Shown one piece after another: positions 57,263 through 64,000 of a stretch of 64,000 bases of DNA. The notes beneath the pieces are model-generated. The model ran no database searches, was not told where the DNA came from, and was given only the letters and a program-made list of their open reading frames with translations. Position 1 is the first letter of the stretch. Each line of letters begins with the position of its first letter. The translations under genes were made by a program, and so were the position numbers. This DNA is from Pseudeuparius sepicola (lineage: Eukaryota > Arthropoda > Insecta > Coleoptera > Anthribidae), in contig OY987307.1 in NCBI GenBank assembly GCA_963920635.1, positions 19,421,735-19,485,734 of the forward strand, read 5' to 3'.

Positions 57263-57538
57263 TTTTTCAATAAGTAGGCCTTGGCGAGATATAAACATCA
57301 AACGTCAGACGCGGAGAAATCGCCCGTCAAAAGTGACCAAATATTCAAAACCCGGCCGATAAAGGCTCATTTAACTTTTCGTACACATTGCGAAATTGTT
57401 TCCTATAGAAGCGCAATCCTTCAGTATACATATTTTAGTAAATTTGAAAATCAATAGATTTGTTGTGTAGGCTGCACAAGAAGCAGCAATTTGGTTTTTC
57501 TGTCAGGAGGTGCCGTACATTATTATACTTGTCCTAGG

Positions 57539-57600
57539 TAGAGCGATCGGTAAAGTCAAGCAACGCCTCTCGTAGTCGGTTCGCGGACGGGTGATCCCTT
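57539..57600 (+). mobile_element. 5S-rRNA-like segment, probable SINE3-type remnant
   Basis: The run AGCGATCGGTAAAGTCAAGC, AACGCCTCTCG, GTTCGCGGACGGGTGATCCC follows the order and spacing of the 5S rRNA internal promoter region: GATCACCGAAGTTAAGCAAC, then GGGCGCGG, then CTTGGATGGGTGACC. The first ~45 bases and the 3' end of a 5S gene are not recognisable, so it is not an intact 5S gene. A 5S-derived SINE head, or a 5S pseudogene fragment, is the likeliest origin. Confidence 0.5.
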
Positions 57601-57657
57601 ATTATTATTTTCTTGCCTAATAAAACATTTTTTTTCCGATTTCAAAAAAATATAATA

Positions 57658-57776
57658 TGTACCTCGGCACTGAAGTTCTTTTTATGACTCATGTGGTTTA
57701 TTTGCCTCGACCAGAGGCCTCAGCAACTAAACTCCACATGAGTCATAAAAAGTTGAACTTCAGTGCCTTGGTACAT
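57658..57776. repeat. Compact palindromic insert, ~40-bp stem
   Basis: ATGTACCTCGGCACTGAAGT, then TTTTTATGACTCATGTGG, mirrored by CCACATGAGTCATAAAAAGT and ACTTCAGTGCCTTGGTACAT. The loop is about 35 bp and contains a GCCTCGACCAGAGGC sub-hairpin. It looks like a minimal foldback element inserted in the larger one. Confidence 0.75.
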
Positions 57777-58004
57777 AAATAACTATTATTTCATATTTTT
57801 CAAATAATTTTTTTTTCAAATTCGATTTAGAAATGCCACTTTCTGCAACAAATGCCAAATTTGAAAGCTAACAAGGATCGCTTGGCCACAACTAATGTCA
57901 TTTTTGCTCTAGTTTGAAGCAAACTCTGTTCCCGACAACAAATTTCAAATCAAAGCTATTTTAAAAAAATCCCATATGGTGAGGACTTTAATAGTGACAC
58001 TGTA

Positions 58005-59499
58005 TAGTGTGAAACCTACATGCCTGATATTTTTTTACTAGATTCTACAACAAAATCATTTCTTCTGTTTTTTGCCAGCAAATAAAAATTTTCTTGGGAA
58101 AATCTTCGGCTGAATTTCTTCAGACGTTACCCAAAATGTTCATGTTCATAAATTTCAGACTAGCAAACAATTTAATCAATAGAAACAAACCTGTTTGTTG
58201 ACTAAGGGAATACACACATAACAGTGGTTTCTGCTTATTACCATTTTGTATACATCAGATTATTCAACAGGCTGATTAAACGTGCGAAATAAATCAGTTT
58301 TTGCCATTACCTTGTAAGTCGCAGTGCAGCCTGCCTGCGTCAACGTTAGTAGTTTCAATTCCACCTTAATGGCAAAAGGAGACTGCTGCTTATAAAGAGT
58401 TCTGGGCCAAGCCAAGGTTTACAAAAAAGAAGATTTATATCCAACTAACTAACAACTATTAATCCATAAATTTAATCTAAACGGTTATGGGGTTAAGGCC
58501 AACGTTTCAAGTCAGTTCAAGTTTTGTAGTTCCTAAAATAAAGATAAAACAACAGGTTTATTACAAATTAAGTCCGAGTTATTTAGATTCTCTTTAGTGT
58601 GTACTTTTACATAGATCTTATAAAGACATCTAATATAATTCCTGCTTATAATGAATATAATTAGGTATTAGGTACGTTCACTATCTCCTTCAATTAAAAT
58701 TAAAATGCAGAAACATACCAAGAGGAGTCTGCACAATGTTGAATGTTTAAGTTACTATATATTTTAATAATAACTACCCCATTTGAAATTCAATGGTATT
58801 TAAATAAAGAAAATGAGACTACATATTGCCTAATAAGCTTATTATACCTAATTGAATGAAGTTAACCCACGACTCATCATATTTAACATATTATATCAAA
58901 ATGTTATAGGAACAAACCTAGTGGAGCATTAGAGTATGAAATAAAGCAACAAAGATCTGATTTCATTAAAGATAAATACCGGGGATTTACCTTGTCAACA
59001 GTTACCTACCTACAAGTTCTATAAATTAGCTTCACCTGATTTTTTGCTTTTTATTACAAATCGATCAAATCCGAAATCAAATTGTTGCAAAATTAGGTAT
59101 GTTTCTACTATATATTCTCATTACATAGGTACTAAATTACTGCACTCCTGTTCATGTTTGCTATTTACCAATATTTTCTAAATAAGCCCTTAGACTGCGT
59201 GATCTACAATTATCTTAGAAATTTCTTAGATCGCCTTAAAACTACTTTATTTGAAAATTCATTCTAGTCACGTTTTAAGAAATGCCATACAAATTTCACT
59301 TGGCCAAACGTGCTAGCATTCTCAGCAATTTGTTCTTTTTGTGGAATAATTTTATAAGTTTAGAAACAGAATGGTTTTGTGATAGAGTATTTTCGTTGGT
59401 AAAGTTTGTATATTGTGTATGTCCTAGACAAATAGAAAATTTTATAGAAGCAAATGATAGATATGCAGATAAGCCATTGCGATGCTTTCAGTCATGAGG
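58005..59499. other. AT-rich stretch left of the LTR element
   Basis: No repeats or domains recognised. A 71-codon frame at 59282-59497 (MPYKFHLAKRASILSN...) abuts the retroelement but shows no known motif. Confidence 0.35.
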
Positions 59500-60412
59500 C
59501 ATGTTGTGTAAAATAAGCGTAGTTACACGCACTGAAACACTATACAACAATTATTTATCTCTATTATTACACTTGTCTTGTTTACACGCGAAGGCATTTT
59601 TTTATATTTTCCACAACGTGTGCCGCGCCCGACCTAAGGATCCCTAATCGTTATTTTTAGTTTATAGTTATAGTTTAGTGGGTTGTTATTTGTGGATAAA
59701 ACCTAGTTCTAGATAGTAAATAGATATTAGTGGTGGTGCGGAGTGCCCAGCCACAGATGTGGTAGTGCGGAGTGCCCAGAGGGGCGGATGTTTTCGGCCG
59801 CTTTGGACGAAACCAACGGAGCGACCGGGGGAGGTCGGGACAGTCGGAGCGAGGCGGCCGGGCAAGGAAGTGAGTGCCTGTGGGCGCACCGCGGGCGATC
59901 GCGACATCGCGACAGCGGAAATCAAGTGGAGCCTGACTGGTACCGACTACCGACTGATTCTTCGTGACAGTATAGTGTGTGGCCGGCGTGGCCGCTGTAA
60001 GGGATTCCAGAGCGTTGGCTGGCAGGAACCTCGACGGTGAAGACGAGAACGAAGTCAACTGAAGCAGTAATCCGAATGCGCCAAGGCTGTTGGTGCATCT
60101 CACAGTATTTGGGAGTGTTTTGGCAGTGGCCTAGCGGGGAACAGACAGTATACCTATTGCCAGGTTGAAGGAGAGTTTGGGGTCGTAAAGATCTCCACAC
60201 ACGGACCGCGTTTGGCTAGGGTATTAACCCCCGCCCAGGACTTATGGTGAGGTCTTTCTGATGGGGTTAAACAATTTTATAACTGGACAATTCATGACTA
60301 GTCGTAAATAAATGCTTAAATTTGATTACGCTTTTTCAATTTGCGCTCGCAGCTGGAATCCACGCTAGTCGGGTACGCTACAGTTCCCGCTCTACAACTG
60401 TAGTCGCGTGCA
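59500..60412 (+). repeat. 5' LTR of Ty3/gypsy element (left end approximate)
   Basis: The right end is set by the primer-binding site: TGGCGCCCAACGTGG begins at 60415, two bases after a terminal CA at 60411-60412. The left end is placed near TGTGTAAAATAAGCG at about 59501 because the LTR should begin with TG, but without the 3' LTR in the window this is a guess. A GC-rich stretch (59740-60060) and an AATAAA at 60306-60311, about 100 bases before the LTR end, are consistent with a transcribed R/U5 region. Overlapping short frames in the GC-rich part are not genes. Confidence 0.6.
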
Positions 60413-60414
60413 TT

Positions 60415-60430
60415 TGGCGCCCAACGTGGC
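60415..60430 (+). other. Retrotransposon primer-binding site
   Basis: TGGCGCCCAACGTGG lies directly 3' of the LTR's terminal CA, with two intervening bases. The TGGCGCCC start is the usual complement of a tRNA 3' end (CCA-bearing) used to prime minus-strand synthesis. I did not identify the specific tRNA. Confidence 0.75.
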
Positions 60431-60539
60431 TGCGAAGCTGCAGGTTGGATCAGTGTTGTTAGGTTTCCTTTTATAAATTTGAATTAGAGATAATTCTGCA
60501 TTTATTTGTTTTATGTGAAGTCTAATTTCATTCAACAAA

Positions 60540-61196
60540 ATGCCGAATGAAAATAATGATAGGGGGAATGGGGTTGAAGAACCGTCATCGGACCAAGTAC
60601 CAAATGTTGATACACCACGTACTGTTGAAGACTATCTGAGCCAATTAGCTTTTTGTGTTACAAATCTCAGCCTAAACTTGAACCAAGCTATGTGTAAAAT
60701 TTCGACTGATGTAAATTCCATTAAGAAAACTGTAAAACAATTAGAATCTGACAAAGATAATAACGATTCGGGAGATCTAGGTTATGGGGTGTTAGGGTCG
60801 GCACGACCCCCAGCTAAAACCGTTTCTTTTCAAAATGAGGTGGAAAATTCTGTTTTAAATGAATCGTTGGGGAGAAGATCTGTTGCCCTTTCTCAGACTT
60901 CGCATTATTCTTTGTTGTGGAAGGAATTGGGGGGTTATAATTTACAATTTAAACCTGACGGAAATTTGCATCCGGTTGCCTTTGTAAAAAAGTTAGAGGT
61001 TATGTTTGAGGACGCTGATGTGCCGGAAAATAGACGCGTACAACTAGCAGTAGGAGCGCTTCGCGGCTCTGCGGCCGACTGGGGTCAAATCAAGGAACAA
61101 CAATTCCTAGATTTTGGAAGGTTTAAGGAATTATTTTTGCAACGGTACTGGGGTGTTGAGACTCAGCGAAATATGTACCAAAAAATTGATGTATAG
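60540..61196 (+). CDS. gag: Ty3/gypsy Gag, N-terminal part
   Basis: Starts MPNENNDRGNGVEEPSSD about 110 bases after the primer-binding site, with an ATG preceded by AAA. The acidic, S/N-rich N-terminus is followed at about residues 125-215 by a capsid-like region (LHPVAFVKKLEVMFEDADVP, AVGALRGSAADWGQIKEQQF, RFKELFLQRYWG). The frame stops at 61196 shortly after a run of six A (61180-61185). The capsid C-terminal half continues immediately in another frame (61189 on). So the stop probably reflects a one-base indel in the A run within gag rather than the natural gag end, although programmed +1 shifting cannot be excluded. No CCHC zinc knuckle is present. Confidence 0.88.
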   Translation: MPNENNDRGNGVEEPSSDQVPNVDTPRTVEDYLSQLAFCVTNLSLNLNQAMCKISTDVNSIKKTVKQLESDKDNNDSGDLGYGVLGSARPPAKTVSFQNEVENSVLNESLGRRSVALSQTSHYSLLWKELGGYNLQFKPDGNLHPVAFVKKLEVMFEDADVPENRRVQLAVGALRGSAADWGQIKEQQFLDFGRFKELFLQRYWGVETQRNMYQKIDV

Positions 61197-64000
61197 CGAA
61201 TGTAACACGGGTTCTAGAGCCGACTACTTTTTAAAATTGTTTATGGAGGCCACCTTTCTAAACAGCCCTCCAAATGAAAGGGAAATTGTTGATATGATTT
61301 CCAATCACTTTTCTTTGGACATTCGCAGAGGAATTTTGAGTGCCGGACTTAAGACAGTCGATGAAGTTGAGGCGTACCTGCGCAAGATGGACGCATTTGA
61401 CCGCGAAGAGCAGGTTAGGCGCAATGTTAGTAATCAGAGTAACTGGCGGGAAAATCGTAGAGTAGCAAATCCGAATCCGATTAGTAGTGGAAATCAGGGA
61501 CGTGCGGGACCGGTTAGGAATGATGTTAGGAATGATGTTAGGAATGAGGCAGGAAATGAACAGGGTGCGCCTAGGGCAATTAATAGGTCGATTTTCACTT
61601 TATTTAACAGCAGTCCTGATGAATTGCTGCAGGAAAGCGAACCACAGGTTATGAGTTCTAAGAAATCGCGCGTTCGACCGATTTTGAATATAAAGGTTTG
61701 TGGTATTAGGAAAAGTGTCTTAGTCGATAGTGGTTGCGATATGTCGGCAATAAGCGAGGACTTTTATAAGTATCTTAAGGCAGAGGGTGATCAACCACTC
61801 CCAGTGTTGCCAATGAATAGTGTAACTGTGACAGGCTCGATTAAAGCGCCTTCTGTAACGGTTAATAAGCAAGTTTTTCTTACTTTTAAGTTTGGTAATG
61901 TGGTTTTCGACTACCCTTGCATAGTCGTGCCATCTCTATTGCGAGAAGTGATTTTAGGGTGGGACTGGATTGGCGATAATTCCCCGGTTACAATGGATGT
62001 CCCTAGATCGAACCTTTCCTTTATGTTGAAGGGAACGTTAGTTTCGTTACCATTTGGTGGAACTAGCTCTGTGGAATCGTGTGAGCTGAAGGTCGCCGTG
62101 AACGAGGTTCAATCGAGTAGTGAGAGGGATGTTATTTATTCGCTCCCTCTTATTCAAGTCTATGATGAATGTAAAATTAAAGAGGTTGCAAATCAGTCTC
62201 CTTTATTGGACGATAGACAGAAAAATGAGTTGTCAGGTTTTCTAATGTCTTTTCAAGACATATTTTCCGATAATCCAGGTAGAATTTCGAAGTATGAACA
62301 TAAAATTGAGCTCAGGGACGAGTCTCCTTTCTATCTGAGATCGTTTCCCGTTCCACATGCCTATAAGGAAGAAGTTGATAGGCAGGTGAAGGAAATGGTA
62401 AAGTGGGGGGTTGTAAAGAGGGCCCAAACCGAGTATATTAGCCCTTTGGTTGTGGTGCGCAAAAAGGATGATTCAATTCGCGTATGTTTGGACGCTAGAC
62501 ACATAAATAAACGGATGGTTCGGGACCACGTCACACCTCCGAATCCAAACGAGTTCATTGGTCATTTTACGCCTGGGCAGATCTTAACTTTAATCGATTT
62601 GACTGCTAGTTACTGGCAGATTCCCGTTTATGGCCCTCACCAGAAGTATTTGGGCTTTGCGTACGGAGGCTACACCTATGTCTTCACGGTTTTGCCTTTC
62701 GGCTTAAGCACATCGGTAGGTAGTTTTATACGAGGTTTAGACATAGTTCTCGGCGAAGAAGTCAAAGGGTTTGTACTGGCTTATGTCGACGATATACTCG
62801 TTTACTCTGAGTGTTACAAGGATCATTTGGCTCATCTGAATATCATTTTCAAAAAGTTTAGAGAAGTGGGCATTACTGTCAAGTTGCGGAAATGTGAATT
62901 CGCTAAAGAAGAGTTGAGGTTTTTGGGTCACCTCCTAACACCCAATGGGATTAGTGTTGATCCAAATAGAGTTAAGGCTATCCAGGATTTTCGTAATCCA
63001 AGAAATCTCAAGGAACTTAGATCCTTCTTAGGGTTTGTTAATTATGATCGCAGGTTTTGTGAGCGATTTTCGAATCTGACCGTTCCCTTACTCCCCCTGT
63101 TGAAGAAGGGTAGCCGTTGGAGCTGGAAACCCGAGCACCAAGAGGCGTTCGAGGCAATTAAAGCGGGTTTTTGTGATGTCGTAATGCAACACCATCCTGA
63201 CCCTACCAAACGGTATTTTGTACAAACTGACAGTTCAGCGTACGGTATAGGGGCATGCCTCTTCCAGCTAAGTGACGAAGGTGAAAAAAATATTATTGCT
63301 TTTTATAGTCGGACTCTCAAAGGCGCCGAACTAAATTATACTGTGACAGAGAAGGAAGCATTAGCTGTTATTGCTGCTCTCCAACAGTGGCGTGTGTTCA
63401 TTTTAGGTCGTGAAACCACTGTCATTACAGATCATAAAAGTTTAGTTTTTATGCAATCATGTAGGTTAGTGAACGCGCGTATTTCTCGATGGATCCTATA
63501 TGTCCAAGAGTATTGTTTCGATGTGTTGTATTGTAAAGGATCAGAAAATGTTATGGCAGACATTTTAAGTAGGTATCCCATTAAAGGTGAGGATTCGAAA
63601 CTAGAGGAAGTTCCTGATTGGGGGAACAAAAAGATTATGATTGCTGTGACTCAGACAGAAAAGTTGGAAAAGGTTCTTAAGTGTCAATTTCGTGAGCTAA
63701 TACCTTTACAACAAGAAGATGACTTCTGTAAACAGGTTTTACGGTGGTTAGGAGATGAAGGGTGTCCACCCAGATTTAAGAAATGGTTTATGGTACATGA
63801 AGGTGTGTTATTTAGACGGGGTTCAACTGAACTTCCTAGTTTTAGGGTTGTTATCCCTAAGGGTATGATTATCTCTCTTGTAAGGGAAGAGCACGAATCT
63901 AATGGTCATTTCGGTTCGTCAAAATGTTTCGACTATTTGGTAAAATACTATTACTTCCCGAGAATGAGGAAACGTGTCCGAAATATAATAAGTACTTGTG
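61189..64000 (+). CDS. pol: Ty3/gypsy Gag C-terminus-Pol polyprotein (runs off window)
   Basis: An uninterrupted frame to the window edge, open from 61111, with its first ATG at 61189. It begins with the rest of capsid (PPNEREIVDMISNHFSLDIR, VEAYLRKMDAF) and an N/R-rich linker containing RNDVRNDVRNE, with no zinc knuckle. Then come the protease (LVDSGCDMSAIS, Asp at 61726), the reverse transcriptase (LTLIDLTASYWQIPV, LPFGLSTS, LAYVDDILVYS with YVDD at 62782-62793), RNase H (QTDSSAYGIGA, Asp at 63229; TVITDHKSL), and the start of integrase with its zinc domain (HESNGH at 63892-63909, first Cys of the CC pair at 63997). The PR-RT-RH-IN order is that of Ty3/gypsy. Catalytic residues are intact and there are no stops in 2.8 kb, so this copy is young or recently active. 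Confidence 0.93.
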   Translation, partial: MYSECNTGSRADYFLKLFMEATFLNSPPNEREIVDMISNHFSLDIRRGILSAGLKTVDEVEAYLRKMDAFDREEQVRRNVSNQSNWRENRRVANPNPISSGNQGRAGPVRNDVRNDVRNEAGNEQGAPRAINRSIFTLFNSSPDELLQESEPQVMSSKKSRVRPILNIKVCGIRKSVLVDSGCDMSAISEDFYKYLKAEGDQPLPVLPMNSVTVTGSIKAPSVTVNKQVFLTFKFGNVVFDYPCIVVPSLLREVILGWDWIGDNSPVTMDVPRSNLSFMLKGTLVSLPFGGTSSVESCELKVAVNEVQSSSERDVIYSLPLIQVYDECKIKEVANQSPLLDDRQKNELSGFLMSFQDIFSDNPGRISKYEHKIELRDESPFYLRSFPVPHAYKEEVDRQVKEMVKWGVVKRAQTEYISPLVVVRKKDDSIRVCLDARHINKRMVRDHVTPPNPNEFIGHFTPGQILTLIDLTASYWQIPVYGPHQKYLGFAYGGYTYVFTVLPFGLSTSVGSFIRGLDIVLGEEVKGFVLAYVDDILVYSECYKDHLAHLNIIFKKFREVGITVKLRKCEFAKEELRFLGHLLTPNGISVDPNRVKAIQDFRNPRNLKELRSFLGFVNYDRRFCERFSNLTVPLLPLLKKGSRWSWKPEHQEAFEAIKAGFCDVVMQHHPDPTKRYFVQTDSSAYGIGACLFQLSDEGEKNIIAFYSRTLKGAELNYTVTEKEALAVIAALQQWRVFILGRETTVITDHKSLVFMQSCRLVNARISRWILYVQEYCFDVLYCKGSENVMADILSRYPIKGEDSKLEEVPDWGNKKIMIAVTQTEKLEKVLKCQFRELIPLQQEDDFCKQVLRWLGDEGCPPRFKKWFMVHEGVLFRRGSTELPSFRVVIPKGMIISLVREEHESNGHFGSSKCFDYLVKYYYFPRMRKRVRNIISTC

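Larger units (their letters stand above)
56587..58004. mobile_element. Foldback element, TACAGTGTCACCGTTAAAGT ends, with nested inserts
   Basis: The outer arms (56587-56760 and about 57795-58004) are inverted: TACAGTGTCACCGTTAAAGT and ACTTTAATAGTGACACTGTA, with CTAAATCGAATTTGAAAAA-type and AGCGATC-type blocks shared. The large interior holds a small perfect hairpin (57230-57262), a 5S-rRNA-like segment (57539-57600) and a compact palindromic insert (57658-57776). The rest of the interior is AT-rich. No transposase is recognised. Confidence 0.85.

Noticed and set aside
59675..60200. Several overlapping frames of 74-142 codons on both strands
   Set aside because: They lie in the GC-rich part of the LTR and overlap each other in five frames; typical of GC-rich non-coding DNA with few stops.

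Overview
This window is an insect-type nuclear genome segment: AT-rich, intron-dominated, with very low coding density and many transposable elements. The only host gene I can recognise is on the minus strand. It is the T-box gene optomotor-blind/bifid (omb, Tbx2/3 family). Three T-box exons are visible, at 9611-9724, 9444-9557 and 5805-5958. Neither the upstream exon (start of the T-box) nor the downstream exons (rest of the T-box) are here. So 1-5804 is intron, and 9725-64000 is upstream intron or flanking DNA of a developmental regulator. The insect assignment rests on the omb-type protein sequence, the insect-like transposon set and the intron structure. I cannot determine the order; a beetle or similar is only a guess.

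The main observation is that two of the three omb exons are alternative versions of the same T-box segment. Exon A (9611-9724) and exon B (9444-9557) are both 114 nt long, share the same splice phases, encode the same 37 residues with 29 identical, and lie 53 nt apart. Either one joins in frame to the exon at 5805-5958. This looks like a mutually exclusive exon pair inside a DNA-binding domain. Exon A is the Drosophila-omb-like version; exon B is closer to vertebrate Tbx2/3.

The rest is mostly mobile DNA. Recognisable coding remnants are: a Tc1/mariner fragment (about 2781-3405); a nearly full-length but broken Tc1-like element (10206-11799); an RNase H-type non-LTR retrotransposon tail (25800-26045, minus); a Tc1-like fragment (26700-27240); a DUF4371/hAT-like fragment (33228-33509, minus); a Penelope-like element with RT and GIY-YIG (about 34820-36755); a jockey/CR1-like RT fragment (38470-39130, minus); a decayed piggyBac element bounded by TTAA (47016-48499); and a long Ty3/gypsy element running off the right edge (about 59500-64000). 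A tRNA-like SINE (42268-42545) and a 5S-rRNA-like SINE remnant (57539-57600) are also present.

A striking layer of long foldback (giant inverted-repeat) elements, many ending in TACAGGG or TACAGTG, occupies 4199-5502, 8304-8789, 13243-14525, 21607-22199, 23363-23920, 24421-25660, 40491-41762, 43919-44788, 53837-54312, 55616-56516 and 56587-58004. A separate 2.1-kb element with ACGTT-rich ends (18210-20346) is nested at a TA inside an older dispersed repeat. A recent ~1.18-kb tandem duplication (30197-32552) has a third diverged copy at 34535-34745.

Between these lie GC-richer, apparently single-copy blocks with no coding signal (e.g. 22830-23350, 27770-28460, 36790-37450, 39630-40080, 51080-51840, 54980-55330). 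They are candidate cis-regulatory modules of omb, an inference from position and base composition only.
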